Shown here: piece after piece, positions 53,201 through 56,890 of the stretch
Numbering within the stretch: position 1 is the first letter of the stretch
Layout: the number at the start of each line of letters is the position of its first letter
Assembly (NCBI GenBank): GCA_017311185.1
Contig: JAESUZ010004822.1
Span: 372,001 to 436,000, forward strand
Direction: 5' to 3'
Length of the DNA: 64,000 nucleotides
Origin: Proteles cristata cristata
Lineage: Eukaryota; Chordata; Mammalia; Carnivora; Hyaenidae
The notes under the pieces: generated by a model
The model's input: the letters and a program-made list of their open reading frames with translations, nothing else
What the model was told of the DNA's origin: nothing
Databases searched by the model: none
Made by a program: the position numbers and the translations under genes

Positions 53201-55987
53201 CCGTCCTCACCACTCCTGTCATGCTTGTGGGAGTGTCGCTGAGAGGGCACCTGTGGCTTTCCAGCCCCTCTTCCCCTAAGAAGCTTCTGAGCCTTCTTGA
53301 GCCCCAAGACCAAGGGGGTGCGTTGTTCCGAGATTGTTCTAGAAGGTCTCAAAGGGACGGAGTCTAAGTCGACTGGTGCAGGTGGTGAGCAGGTCGGGAC
53401 CGTGAAGCCAGGCTGAGTAGGTTCGGCTCCAGGGAATTGGATGAAATATCACAGGTGGCAACAGAGTGGCCAGGGGACCAGCCGGAAGTCTGTGGAAAGG
53501 TTCTGGGTAGTGTAGGTGATAGAAAAAGATCTTTTAAAAAAAGCAAAAATAATTTGGGTTTGTCCGTGGAAATAGAAAGATATTTTTAAACGACCGCCTT
53601 GTGCCAGAGGGACCATATCCGGCGAAACAGCAAATCCTACAGAATCTTGAAATCCAGTTCCCTCCTCTCTTCAAGCCTCGTAACCCAAGGCTGAGATGCT
53701 GCTCGCAAAGTGCCCACTTCAGAGACACGAAGGAGGTGTCTCTTTCCACCGGAAACTCCATGAGACAATCAAACTGTCGTAGTGCCTACATTGGTAGAGC
53801 TGGGAAGGGTGTGCAGAATCCCCCTAACGACGCTCCCAAACCTTCCTCTAGGGGTCTCTCCGCCTTCCTGTTTCTCATCCTTGAAATGGGAACCGAAGGG
53901 AAGGCACCTTGATCGGATTTTCAGTCAACGAGCTCCAATTTCTGGCTCAGGGGCCGGACCAAGGGGGAGCGCGGGCTCGGGGAGCCCTGTCAGGGAGCCG
54001 GTTCCCCTCTGCACACATGACCAGGGGGCAGCAGCGGGGTTTTGCTGGGGGCCCGTGGTCCGAGTCCTTTGGGGCGTGGGGAAGGGCAGCGTGTTATTCC
54101 TGCCAACCCTCCCGTGGCCACGGGGCACATCAGGAAGCCAGGGAGAACAGACCCTTGAGGTCTGAGTGCCGAGGCTATTCCAGAAGGAACGATTCCAGGC
54201 CCTGGCTCAGGGTTCTAGAGCAGTGGAGTCTGTAGCAAGAACTCGTGTGAATTCAGAGTCAGGACAGGCTGTCAGTCTGGTGTTCCGTGGCGTGCTGGTT
54301 GGTGGCGGCGGTGGCGTGGATTTGATTTTGTGCATGCATGTGTGTCTTCTCTCTCGTTCACCGTTTGCTTTTGGTCTTTCCCACCAAACAGCCGCAGTTC
54401 CGGAGTCCTGCCCCATAAACATTGAAGAATAGGTATGAGATCTACCAAATTATATAAGCGGACAAACCACTCATTGTATTTGGGGGTTCCTGACGTAATG
54501 GGCAATTCTGCCCTCTGTTCAATGAAGAGAGCCACCCTTAGGGGAGAATGCACTTTGACCCAGGTCCTAGACTTCAGAGAATAGAAATCTCCAACTTCCA
54601 CCCAGAATCGAGAGATACCTGTGAATTTTCTGTTCCGCTCACATCTCTTCCCAGGGGGCCCACCTCCTCACTCTGCCGCAAGAGCCTTAGGATGGCTGAT
54701 CCCACCGGGACACTTACGGGAGATCAGCACTTTATAGCTACTTGATCCCAGTGTTCAGGCCATGACAGGGCCTCAGCGAGCCCTGGTGTGAGGCTGAACC
54801 CCTCAAACACGAGCACAGTGAGCCTCGGGCCCTCCCTCTGCACCCAGTCGGCCCAGCCGGTCTCCTGCATGTCCTCTGAGGGGCCAGGCCTGCCCCAGAA
54901 GAGCTTGCAGTCTAACGAAAGAGGTCAAGGGTCTGGGGATTCCCTTGAAGCCTGAGGCGCAGTGTGGCGTCAGTCAGGCCGGGGGGTGCGGGGAGGTGCA
55001 GCCTGGAGGTCTGTCCGTCAGTCAGTCATGAGGCGCGAGTGAAGGGCAGGTTTTCTGGCAACAGACAGATAGGGGGTAGTGATGGATTAAATACAGAGCA
55101 TGAAGGACAGAGGAGCCAAGAATGGGCATCCGGACCAGGCGGCTGGTGCCCCTTGCGCAGGAGCCGTGGTGGGTTTGGGGGAGGACGAGAACTTTAGTAG
55201 GTGCTGCCTGGGCGACCCCAAGGCCCTCGGGCTGGTCTCTCCTGGGGTTGACTGTGACCCCAGTGGGCTGCCCAGAGTTTGGGTTAGCTCGGGGTTGATG
55301 GTGACCCCAGTGGGCTGCTCAGGCAGGGCAGGGGGCGGGGCACACAGATGAAGAGCAGCAGGTGGGCCCATCGCACCTGCGGCCCCCCCCACCCCCACCT
55401 TTCTGTCCCGGACACCCTGCTGGGCAGCCAGCCCCTTCCTGCCCCACCTGGCTCCCACAGCAAACAGTGACACTGGGCCCAAATTAACACGCTCTTCTCA
55501 CTCTCCTCCATTGCTTCCTGCCCTGGGGAAAACCTCAGCCCCACAACATACAGGCAAACTTCCAAAGATACAGAAGTGGATCGCAGGGCAAGTGTGCAGA
55601 ACAAGAAATGGCCCTGCATGGTCCTCTCTGCGGTGCACAATGGCCGTGACCGGGTCTGGCCCACAGGACAGGGGCAGCCCCCCGCCCCCACGGGCACCCA
55701 CCTCGCCCTACTCTCTCCCTCGCTGTGGCCTGCACGCACATGGGGGCCTCAGGTGACATGCATCCTGCTAGCTTCCGAGCCAAACTCCTGGGCTGTCCTG
55801 CCGGAGACGCCGTCCGGACCTGAGGGGGGCCTGGCTCCTATACCCCTTCCTTTTCTCTTCTCCAGGCACCTGGCAGGCTGATGACAATGTTGTCAGTCGT
55901 CGGCACACACAGCGCCCGCGCTTACCACCCGGCAGCCTGGAGGACCCCCAGGACAGGCCTTGCGTGTGGGGTCCCTTGGCCGTCTGA
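1334..55987 (+). CDS. RNF157: RNF157, RING E3 ubiquitin ligase (gene-level entry; exons 2-19, exon 1 outside window)
   Basis: Eighteen exons join in phase: 1334-1452, 29123-29211, 34649-34795, 35694-35811, 36509-36575, 36865-36908, 37233-37280, 39417-39488, 40409-40568, 40724-40836, 43488-43726, 44392-44500, 46438-46549, 46991-47178, 47618-47683, 48844-48892, 50634-50744, 55866-55987. They give 657 codons and a stop; with about 29 residues from the missing exon 1 the protein is about 686 residues (human is 679 by recall). Exons 2-9 encode the conserved N-terminal domain shared with MGRN1, exon 10 the C3HC4 RING (about residues 277-316), and exons 12-19 a Ser-rich, acidic, probably disordered tail ending CVWGPLAV. 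Family knowledge: RNF157 is a mainly neuronal cytosolic E3 ligase that ubiquitinates the adaptor APBB1/Fe65, supports neuronal survival and dendrite growth, and is itself turned over by APC/C-CDH1. All splice sites are GT-AG except a GC donor after exon 9. MGRN1 is excluded by sequence and by the FOXJ1 neighbour. Confidence 0.97.
2154..2264 (-). mobile_element. Older short CAN SINE
   Basis: It reads ttttttaagtaagctctatgcc and ends gatccatcctggtgcacc. This is the shorter, older CAN type without the long TC tract. Confidence 0.75.
2284..2500 (-). mobile_element. CAN SINE
   Basis: Complete minus copy with gactgagccacccaggcgcccc at its head. It appears to interrupt an older MIR-like stretch. Confidence 0.9.
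2550..2640 (-). repeat. MIR fragment
   Basis: gataatagctagtatttaga and ctgtcccaggcactgttcta match the 3' half of a MIR in reverse. Confidence 0.5.
2853..3060 (+). mobile_element. CAN SINE
   Basis: Full copy with tail gaaataaataaaaaag and flanks repeating agaaagggtggagg. Confidence 0.9.
3177..3300 (-). repeat. L2 fragment
   Basis: catttactgagccactgctg and tgtgccaggtactgtgatag, then a region like the L2 3' end in reverse. Confidence 0.5.
3682..3742. repeat. T/G-rich simple repeat with (GTT)n
   Basis: Irregular gtttt units run into a clean block of eight or so gtt units. Confidence 0.85.
4267..4506 (+). mobile_element. CAN SINE
   Basis: Head ggggacacctctgggactca, a long TC tract and an A-rich tail. 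The flanks repeat agaaataaggtata. Confidence 0.88.
4560..4810 (-). repeat. MIR
   Basis: A nearly full-length MIR in reverse: cttcactgagcactcactgt, gacagacgaggaacatgg and gtaagtggttgaatcgggat in the right order. Confidence 0.75.
5727..5945 (+). mobile_element. CAN SINE
   Basis: Full copy with clean (TC)n and tail. The flanks repeat aagaaattgtctg. Confidence 0.92.
6572..6707 (-). mobile_element. CAN SINE, internally deleted
   Basis: The GA tract joins directly to the tRNA-like part (cagagcttgaactcacagac), so about 80 bp of the body is missing. Confidence 0.8.
6912..7098 (-). mobile_element. CAN SINE, diverged
   Basis: The order of tract, gcaggctccatgctcagc and gatccagccctccaggcagc shows an old minus copy. 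Confidence 0.75.
7160..7503. repeat. Old interspersed repeat, possibly MaLR/LTR-like
   Basis: The pattern gttctggaggcaagagtgcc followed by aaatatagtcacattggggg resembles a common mammalian dispersed repeat. I cannot assign the family by eye. Confidence 0.4.
7505..7724 (-). mobile_element. CAN SINE
   Basis: Complete minus copy from the poly-T to gagccacccgggcgcccc. Confidence 0.9.
8045..8465 (+). mobile_element. L1 3'-end fossil
   Basis: ttaaataaattatagtgtgt, gctgaaaaaaagcaagttgt and a T-rich end match the order of an old L1 3' region. Confidence 0.5.
8925..9278 (-). mobile_element. L1 (L1M-type) fossil
   Basis: ggcttatttcactcagcatg and gtttatccatattgtagcaa are hallmark L1M sequences in reverse orientation. 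Confidence 0.7.
9279..9498 (-). mobile_element. CAN SINE
   Basis: Full minus copy ending gagtcacccaggtgccc, inserted next to the L1 fossil. Confidence 0.9.
9499..9693 (-). mobile_element. CAN SINE, diverged
   Basis: A (GA)n run expanded at about 9551-9585 and a head ending cgactgagccacccc, back to back with the previous copy. Confidence 0.8.
9722..9965 (-). mobile_element. L1M fossil
   Basis: gccttgtgcccacgactccg and aaagtggaacgtcgccagca fit the reverse of an L1M 3' region. Confidence 0.5.
10340..10535 (+). mobile_element. CAN SINE, diverged
   Basis: Head aggggcgcctggctggctca, then a shortened body and a tail caaaataaacaaataaa. Confidence 0.82.
10670..10888 (-). mobile_element. CAN SINE
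   Basis: Complete minus copy ending gagccccctaggcacccc. Confidence 0.9.
10898..11093 (-). mobile_element. CAN SINE, older
   Basis: Minus copy with diverged tract, ending gagccacccaggtgcccc. Confidence 0.85.
11110..11389 (-). mobile_element. CAN SINE (young subfamily)
   Basis: It carries gctggcagtcagcacag and gaccgactaagcc-type head bases. The flanks repeat cgactaataggtttta exactly, pointing to recent insertion. The T-rich 5' end is long. Confidence 0.92.
11776..11995 (-). mobile_element. CAN SINE (young subfamily)
   Basis: It carries aggagagagagagacagc and ctaagcgaaagtcgg. The flanks repeat cagatctgatrccgttta. Confidence 0.93.
12731..12941 (+). mobile_element. CAN SINE
   Basis: Full copy with A-rich tail; the flanks repeat gttgattgccg. 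Confidence 0.92.
13726..14196 (-). mobile_element. CAN SINE interrupted by a second CAN SINE
   Basis: An outer minus copy (13726-13757 plus 13995-14196) is split by an inner young-subfamily minus copy at about 13758-13994. The split is flanked by taaatgtttatttct on both sides. Confidence 0.9.
14205..14650 (-). mobile_element. L1M fossil
   Basis: aagcatgacagatacactga, cacatcaagagttagaacac and cctcctttcactcagaatgt occur in the reversed L1M order. Confidence 0.65.
14776..14946 (-). mobile_element. CAN SINE, shortened
   Basis: Minus copy lacking part of its tRNA-like region, ending gactgagccacaaggcacccc. Confidence 0.82.
15185..15355. mobile_element. L1M fossil
   Basis: gctgatatataattgacata and gtttaagatacgtagtgtgt are typical of old L1 3' ends. 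The orientation is not certain. Confidence 0.55.
15517..15740 (+). mobile_element. CAN SINE
   Basis: Complete copy; the flanks repeat gaaactcargcttct. Confidence 0.93.
16168..16385 (+). mobile_element. CAN SINE (young subfamily)
   Basis: It carries ggcttagtcggttaagcgtc and a clean tail aaataaataaaac. Confidence 0.93.
16845..17240. mobile_element. Carnivore L1 3'-end piece
   Basis: tttacatccaagttagttag and gatttcaggagtagattcct, then ctccagtaaccctttgtttg, are typical of carnivore L1 3' sequence. It lies inside the Tigger fossil and is itself split by a CAN SINE. Confidence 0.65.
16913..17148 (-). mobile_element. CAN SINE inside the L1 piece
   Basis: Full minus copy flanked by aggagtagattcctt on both sides. 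Confidence 0.9.
17284..17527 (-). mobile_element. CAN SINE (young subfamily) inside the Tigger fossil
   Basis: It carries ctggcagtcagcacagagcc and ends ccacccaggtgcccc; the flanks repeat tgtacatttt. Confidence 0.92.
17775..17940 (-). repeat. MIR fragment
   Basis: cccattttagagatgaagac and actgaggcccagaggcctca match a reversed MIR. Confidence 0.6.
19037..19243 (-). mobile_element. CAN SINE
   Basis: Complete minus copy; the flanks repeat aataartagtattttt. Confidence 0.92.
19459..19474 (+). promoter_or_regulatory. CTCF-like site
   Basis: CCAACAGGGGGCGCTG closely matches the CTCF core (CCASYAGRGGGCGCT type) and lies outside any recognised repeat, in RNF157 intron 2. Confidence 0.6.
19500..19640 (-). 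mobile_element. L1 ORF2 fragment (antisense)
   Basis: gattgcgatgaatctgtagg and aattcttccaatccatgagc are a diagnostic L1 ORF2 stretch on the minus strand. Confidence 0.7.
19895..20035 (-). repeat. MIR fragment
   Basis: ttttactggtgaaggagcgg and cagggacttgtctgaaagta resemble a reversed MIR. Confidence 0.45.
20065..20497 (-). mobile_element. Two CAN SINEs, one nested
   Basis: A young-subfamily minus copy (20078-20287) sits in the T-rich start of an older minus copy (rest to 20497). aagtgt flanks the inner one and tgaayttattttt the outer one. Confidence 0.85.
20528..20709 (+). mobile_element. CAN SINE, shorter type
   Basis: Complete head, a shortened body (gacttgctgctgtcagcgca) and a tail aaaaataagtaaaca. 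Confidence 0.88.
20711..20922 (+). mobile_element. CAN SINE
   Basis: Full copy placed exactly after the previous one; agtaaacatttg is repeated at both ends, so it inserted into that copy's tail. Confidence 0.92.
20930..21620 (-). mobile_element. L1M fossil (about 0.7 kb)
   Basis: acagaagaattgcaaagata, taatccaagatgccacatcg, ttttgtagaacttcccttgg and cttgatcgcttggtcaaagt follow the order of a known old L1 3' region. Confidence 0.65.
22833..23024 (-). mobile_element. CAN SINE
   Basis: Complete minus copy of the shorter type; the flanks repeat ggttttttggttttt-like sequence. Confidence 0.88.
23129..23330 (+). mobile_element. CAN SINE
   Basis: Head ggggagcctgagtggctcag, with part of the tRNA region missing, and a tail aaaataaacatttaaaa. 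Flanks like tgactrgaaaa. Confidence 0.85.
24950..25070 (+). mobile_element. L1 fossil
   Basis: aaaccagaaacagaccaagt and gaataagtcatggtatgagg fit an old L1 3' region. Confidence 0.5.
25070..25100. repeat. (AAAAC)n simple repeat
   Basis: About five aaaac units in a row. Confidence 0.85.
25255..25270 (+). promoter_or_regulatory. CTCF-like site
   Basis: CTCACTAGGTGGCACT resembles the CTCF core (CCACTAGRTGGCRST type), outside any recognised repeat. Confidence 0.5.
26085..26235 (+). repeat. MIR
   Basis: ttctgggttcaaatcccgat and tcagtttcttcatcggccaa are in forward MIR order. Confidence 0.75.
26320..26472 (+). mobile_element. L1 3'-end fossil
   Basis: ggatggtggtgatggaaaca and tgtattttaccacaattaaa mark the 3' end of an old L1. 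Confidence 0.7.
27390..28060 (+). mobile_element. L1M 3' region
   Basis: atgctgccagtgggagagca, tttgatccagtaattccact and a long T-rich end follow L1M order, with a purine-rich microsatellite inside. Confidence 0.7.
27615..27666. repeat. GAA/GGA purine microsatellite
   Basis: An uninterrupted purine strand of gaa, gga and gag units, 50 bp long, inside the L1 fossil. Confidence 0.85.
28885..29010 (+). repeat. MIR
   Basis: accactagctgtgaccttga and gcaagttcccttaacacgtc match a forward MIR; it ends about 110 bp before exon 3. Confidence 0.65.
29123..29211 (+). CDS. RNF157: RNF157 exon 3
   Basis: The acceptor is tctgacag and the donor gtaagttcc. The exon encodes FPYAAPPPQEPVKT onward to DTLRLV plus two bases of a split Lys codon, about residues 70-99. 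A proline run is followed by a basic helix-like segment, still within the N-terminal domain shared with MGRN1. Confidence 0.96.
29494..29920 (+). mobile_element. CAN SINE split by an opposite CAN SINE
   Basis: A plus copy starting gagcacctgggtggctcag is broken in its TC tract by a minus copy (about 29669-29886). It resumes with tctctctcaaaataaat. The two make an inverted repeat. Confidence 0.9.
30184..30198 (+). promoter_or_regulatory. Weak CTCF-like site
   Basis: CCTCCAGATGGCGTG resembles the CTCF core with some mismatches, in RNF157 intron 3. Confidence 0.35.
30367..30572 (-). mobile_element. CAN SINE
   Basis: Complete minus copy; the flanks are like cagatcattgttttt and ctgatcaatgttttt. 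Confidence 0.9.
30601..30812 (+). mobile_element. CAN SINE
   Basis: Full copy with a mutated head (gggggtctgggggactcag); the flanks repeat aagatatmact. Confidence 0.88.
30820..31060. mobile_element. L1M fossil
   Basis: tgcccatttaaagtgtgcag and tgtgcggtcatcaccacctt are hallmark old L1 sequences. Orientation is not settled. Confidence 0.6.
31480..31688 (+). mobile_element. CAN SINE
   Basis: Full copy with tail cagaataaataaacattt; the flanks repeat agcataaaycc. Confidence 0.9.
31702..31920 (+). mobile_element. CAN SINE
   Basis: Full copy right behind the previous one; it ends caaaaataaataaacatt. Confidence 0.9.
32611..32739 (+). mobile_element. CAN SINE, 5' truncated
   Basis: It begins inside the body (tgtgctgacagctcagagcc) and keeps the TC tract and tail. 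The tRNA head is missing. Confidence 0.85.
32786..32945 (-). mobile_element. CAN SINE, internally deleted
   Basis: Minus copy lacking part of the body; tcaaccaaacttyc is repeated on both sides. Confidence 0.88.
33444..33680 (+). mobile_element. CAN SINE (young subfamily)
   Basis: Full copy; the flanks repeat aagatagagcatatgagg perfectly over 18 bp, so it is probably a recent insertion. Confidence 0.95.
33818..33985 (+). mobile_element. CAN SINE, internally deleted
   Basis: The head runs to ggctcaggtaggctctgtgc, skipping the stretch with the B-box-like sequence. Confidence 0.85.
34068..34283 (-). mobile_element. CAN SINE
   Basis: Complete minus copy ending ccccccaggcgcccc; the flanks are like aaagatgtctctgaa. 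Confidence 0.9.
34649..34795 (+). CDS. RNF157: RNF157 exon 4
   Basis: The acceptor is ggttttccag and the donor gtaagaac. The reading is CAEEVKTPGEEVGRAKVH, then a beta-rich stretch with FTFDTDARVAITIYYQ and EEFQNGIA, ending in a split Ser codon, about residues 99-148. This is one of the most conserved parts of the MGRN1/RNF157 N-terminal domain. Confidence 0.97.
35000..35208 (-). mobile_element. CAN SINE
   Basis: Complete minus copy in intron 4 ending gccacccaggcgcccc. Confidence 0.9.
35352..35571 (-). mobile_element. CAN SINE
   Basis: Complete minus copy; the flanks repeat tttccttctctytt. Confidence 0.9.
35694..35811 (+). CDS. RNF157: RNF157 exon 5
   Basis: The acceptor is gatggacag and the donor gtgagctgc. 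It encodes YIPRDNSLQSETVHYKRGVC onward to PSEWTEEE, about residues 149-187, starting with the last base of a split Ser codon and ending on a codon boundary. Confidence 0.97.
36121..36169. repeat. 24-25 bp tandem duplication
   Basis: Two units beginning gtggccttcagttaaa follow each other in intron 5, just before a SINE. Confidence 0.85.
36173..36390 (+). mobile_element. CAN SINE (young subfamily)
   Basis: Full copy; the flanks repeat aaatagacttagkta. Confidence 0.93.
36509..36575 (+). CDS. RNF157: RNF157 exon 6
   Basis: The acceptor is ttccctccag and the donor gtaatggg. The 67-base exon reads LGFDLDREVYPLVVHAVVDE, then GD, and ends with one base of a split Glu codon (about residues 188-210). 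Confidence 0.96.
36865..36908 (+). CDS. RNF157: RNF157 exon 7
   Basis: The acceptor is tttttttcag and the donor gtgagtaac. This 44-base exon completes a split Glu and reads YFGHCHVLLGTFEK, about residues 211-224. It is small but in phase on both sides. Confidence 0.95.
36909..37232 (+). other. RNF157: RNF157 intron 7
   Basis: A short GC-rich intron of 324 bp. I see no repeat or extra exon in it. Confidence 0.8.
37233..37280 (+). CDS. RNF157: RNF157 exon 8
   Basis: The acceptor is tcattccag and the donor gtaggtatt. Its 48 bases give HTDGSFCVKPLKQKQV, about residues 225-240, with codon boundaries at both ends, so skipping it would keep the frame. Confidence 0.95.
38509..38570. repeat. (CCTT)n/(CTTT)n microsatellite
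   Basis: Runs of tcct and tctt units on a pyrimidine strand. Confidence 0.85.
38688..38905 (+). mobile_element. CAN SINE, plus arm of inverted pair
   Basis: Full young-type copy; the flanks of the whole pair repeat ctagtctmtcccttctt. Confidence 0.92.
38910..39119 (-). mobile_element. CAN SINE, minus arm of inverted pair
   Basis: Complete minus copy directly after the plus copy. The plus copy seems to have entered its T-rich end. Confidence 0.92.
39417..39488 (+). CDS. RNF157: RNF157 exon 9 (GC splice donor)
   Basis: The acceptor is gcttttcag. The 72-base exon reads VDGVSYLLQEIYGIENKY and ends QDPK, about residues 241-264. The phase-correct end is AAG followed by gcaagt, a non-canonical GC donor with an otherwise perfect donor consensus. 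The next exon starts with the expected VAEDEVSD, and the closest GT downstream would break the frame. Confidence 0.95.
39680..39886 (-). mobile_element. CAN SINE (young subfamily)
   Basis: Full minus copy; tgttctgcccagttct is repeated on both sides. Confidence 0.94.
40087..40265 (+). mobile_element. CAN SINE
   Basis: Diverged copy with head ggggcgccagggtggctcag and a short tail. Confidence 0.85.
40409..40568 (+). CDS. RNF157: RNF157 exon 10, RING finger
   Basis: The acceptor is gggacag and the donor gtaagccc. The exon holds the whole C3HC4 RING. Zinc ligands appear in order as CVVC, then C and H in PCRH, then CNTC, then CPIC; RING residues run from about 277 to 316. This is the E2-binding, catalytic-scaffold part of the ligase. 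All eight ligands are present, so the domain looks functional. The exon starts VAEDEVSDNSAE and ends one base into a split Pro codon. Confidence 0.98.
40724..40836 (+). CDS. RNF157: RNF157 exon 11
   Basis: The acceptor is ttcttccag and the donor gtaagttgg. It encodes FRALLQIRAMRKKLGPLSP onward to SSQTSDSEEHS, about residues 319-355. This is the basic helix that follows the RING, then the start of the Ser-rich tail. Confidence 0.97.
41289..41331. repeat. Short tandem duplication
   Basis: ggatgaaatctttgaaa occurs twice, three bases apart, followed by a third partial unit. Confidence 0.8.
41692..41755 (-). mobile_element. CAN SINE fragment
   Basis: Only the T-rich end and GA tract (gagagaaagagagagagac) remain. 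Confidence 0.65.
41796..42020 (+). mobile_element. CAN SINE
   Basis: Complete copy with a (TC)n tract and tail aaatgaataaacatt. Confidence 0.9.
42049..42238 (+). mobile_element. CAN SINE
   Basis: Diverged copy starting agggcgcctgggtggctcag with a shortened body. Confidence 0.87.
42280..42481 (-). mobile_element. CAN SINE
   Basis: Complete minus copy; the flanks repeat cagattcwaaagctt. Confidence 0.88.
42658..42830 (-). mobile_element. CAN SINE, 5' truncated insertion
   Basis: The tRNA head is missing (it stops at gatcgtgacctgag), yet the flanks repeat taagatctaagaatt perfectly. Truncation therefore happened at insertion. Confidence 0.88.
43150..43219 (+). mobile_element. CAN SINE head fragment
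   Basis: Only the head (aggggtgcctgggtggctcc to gatctcgcggt) is present. Confidence 0.8.
43488..43726 (+). CDS. RNF157: RNF157 exon 12
   Basis: The acceptor is attcccctag and the donor gtgagtgta. The largest internal exon (239 bases) reads SSENIPPGYEVVSLLEALNG, continues through SGMLPSYGSDGHLPP and LSPLDRLSD, and ends KLKKNLS plus a split Lys codon (about residues 356-435). It is a Pro/Ser-rich, probably disordered region. Confidence 0.97.
43727..44391 (+). other. RNF157: RNF157 intron 12
   Basis: A 0.67-kb intron. A faint MIR-like stretch around 44100-44200 (sequence like attttatagatgaaaaca) is the only repeat signal. Confidence 0.75.
44392..44500 (+). CDS. RNF157: RNF157 exon 13
   Basis: The acceptor is actgtggcag and the donor gtaatttca. 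It reads SVSQNSSVLHEEEDERSC, then SESETPLSQRPSAQHLEE, about residues 436-471. It is acidic and Ser-rich. Confidence 0.96.
44655..44950 (-). repeat. L2 fossil
   Basis: gttctttaccaggcactgtt and agaagtccttgccctggtgg fit a reversed L2 3' region. Confidence 0.55.
45228..45399 (-). mobile_element. CAN SINE, diverged
   Basis: The GA tract has become G-rich (gggggggggagggacagc), but the head gactgagcccccagagtgcccc is clear. Confidence 0.8.
45774..45895 (+). mobile_element. Older short CAN SINE
   Basis: It reads ggggtgcccggctggctcgg, then gtgagcttaagccccacatt, and an A-rich tail. Confidence 0.75.
46438..46549 (+). CDS. RNF157: RNF157 exon 14
   Basis: The acceptor is tccctccag and the donor gtacgtgag. 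It encodes ECGITPESENLTMSSSGAID, then QSSCTGTPLSSTISSPE and one base of a split Gly codon (about residues 472-509). Confidence 0.96.
46550..46990 (+). other. RNF157: RNF157 intron 14
   Basis: A 441-bp GC-rich intron with C-rich tracts before the acceptor. No repeat or extra exon is seen. Confidence 0.8.
46991..47178 (+). CDS. RNF157: RNF157 exon 15
   Basis: The acceptor is ggcccccacag and the donor gtgagggag. It reads PASSSLAQSVMSMVSSQSRR, then SRISTDTVSSMSGSYIAPGT, then an acidic stretch ending SEEGE (about residues 510-571). The short basic patch SRRSR may be absent from the human main isoform (recall only). It could account for most of the extra length of the predicted protein. Confidence 0.94.
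47179..47617 (+). other. RNF157: RNF157 intron 15
   Basis: A 439-bp intron, half of which is one minus CAN SINE (47366-47587). That SINE ends only 30 bp before the acceptor. Confidence 0.9.
47366..47587 (-). mobile_element. CAN SINE (young subfamily) next to exon 16
   Basis: Full 222-bp minus copy. tgtgccttgatttct is repeated perfectly at 47351-47365 and 47588-47602. It ends 30 bp before the exon 16 coding bases. Confidence 0.95.
47618..47683 (+). CDS. RNF157: RNF157 exon 16
   Basis: The acceptor is ctgtggcag and the donor gtaataaac. Its 66 bases give VTPAASPDSNFVGLAAEEQD, then AE, with codon boundaries on both sides, so skipping would be frame-neutral (about residues 572-593). A SINE insertion has rebuilt the sequence upstream of its acceptor. 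Confidence 0.93.
48051..48245 (+). mobile_element. CAN SINE
   Basis: Head aggggcgcctgggctcagtc with a small deletion, then body and tail. It is followed by an older short copy. Confidence 0.87.
48246..48312 (+). mobile_element. Older short CAN SINE fragment
   Basis: gtaactcttgatctcagggt and gagccccacgctgcgtgtag come from the short type. This is the last CAN SINE of the window. Confidence 0.65.
48844..48892 (+). CDS. RNF157: RNF157 exon 17
   Basis: The acceptor is ctgtcctag and the donor gtaaaagac. A 49-base exon reading GNDVIDEEDGSPTQED plus one base of a split Gly codon (about residues 594-610). It is strongly acidic. Confidence 0.94.
48893..50633 (+). other. RNF157: RNF157 intron 17
   Basis: A 1.74-kb intron free of CAN SINEs. 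The only repeat is a CA dinucleotide tract (about 50268-50296). The rest shows no gene-like signal. Confidence 0.85.
50268..50296. repeat. (CA)n microsatellite
   Basis: About 14 uninterrupted ac units in intron 17. Confidence 0.9.
50634..50744 (+). CDS. RNF157: RNF157 exon 18
   Basis: The acceptor is cccttacag and the donor gtgagtggc. It completes a split Gly and reads QRTRAFLGMECDNNNDFGIA, then SVKALDNKLCPEVCLP, about residues 611-646. It is highly conserved for a tail exon. Confidence 0.96.
50745..55865 (+). other. RNF157: RNF157 intron 18 (5.1 kb, SINE-free)
   Basis: A long GT-AG intron between the last two coding exons, with no CAN SINE at all. I see only a short tandem duplication (55244-55321), an L2-like trace around 54780-54960 and GC-rich unique sequence. 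The open frames in it have neither codon bias nor splice context that I would trust. Confidence 0.8.
55244..55321. repeat. 47-bp period tandem duplication
   Basis: ggggttga followed by tgaccccagtgggctgc occurs at 55244 and again at 55291. Confidence 0.8.
55866..55987 (+). CDS. RNF157: RNF157 exon 19 (last coding exon)
   Basis: The acceptor is cttctccag. The exon reads TWQADDNVVSRRHTQRPRL, then PPGSLEDPQDRPCVWGPLAV and TGA at 55985-55987 (about residues 647-686). The RxxL motif of the C-terminal D-box is kept as RPRL. The serine run that follows it in human (LSSSSLED by recall) reads LPPGSLED here. Confidence 0.96.
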
Positions 55988-56749
55988 GAGCCCCGCCCCT
56001 GTCCCTGGGCTCCCCCCCACCCTCACATTCCACCCTGGCCTCACTGGACTGCTGGCCGCTTGGGCGTCCTCCGCGAAGCCACGAAGACTGTCTACACCTA
56101 GACGGGGACGTCAGTCCCCTACTCCCAGCCCGGTCTTCTCCGTAACCACCACCCCTCCCCTCCCAGAAGGAATGGGAAGCCTCTCTCTCCTCGTGGGCCA
56201 GAGCGTCCCCGTGAGCTGTGGCTCCTGACATCTTCCACAGGGACTCTCTGGGAGGTCCCCGCCTTGACCTTCGGGTGGACCCGAGGCCCGCAGGCCGGTT
56301 GTTCCCTGTGCACCTTTTCCTCCTTAGGGGGCACAACCGAGGAGACCTGGAGTCTTGGCGGCTTCCTTACGAACACGCCTCTGGCATTTTCTGTAACATC
56401 AATACACAATTTGAAACCTCCAGCGTGGGGTGGGGCCGGGGGTGGCCCCTGTGAGAGGGGAAAGCCGCGTGGCGCCCTTAGCCGAGTTTCCCTCAAAAAC
56501 ATCAGGAGCTCCTTTCTCCACGACGAGAAACCGCGGCAACCAAAAGGCTGGTTGAGAAACACCGTCCTTGCCTCTGGTCACCGAGCTAGTCCCCGGGGCC
56601 TCGTGCGTCTGTCTGCTTAGGAAGGAGGCCTCGAATCTGAGAAATCCCCCCACTACAGGATCACCCTTGGGAGAGTTGTTGACGATCAGGTGCATCCCTG
56701 AGGGCCTGGGCTCCATCCTAAGGTGACTTTTCAAAAAACACATCTTTGA

Positions 56750-56890
56750 CCACCTCTGCGTGCCAGGCAACTGCGTGGGGAGCTGTTGGCCGCTCTCACG
56801 TTTCATCACTACAGCCGGTCACGTGGTCCTCTTCTACCTGATGTCCCTGTCCCCACGCCTTTTTGTGAATAGCTGAAGAAACAGGCTGAG
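56750..56890 (-). repeat. MIR-like fragment in RNF157 3'UTR
   Basis: cacctctgcgtgccaggcaa and gctgaagaaacaggctgaga fit a worn reversed MIR. Confidence 0.45.

Noticed and set aside
1334..55987. Assignment of the first gene to MGRN1
   Set aside because: The paralogue is similar over the N-terminal domain and RING, but the tail exons, the CVWGPLAV terminus and the FOXJ1 neighbour fit RNF157.
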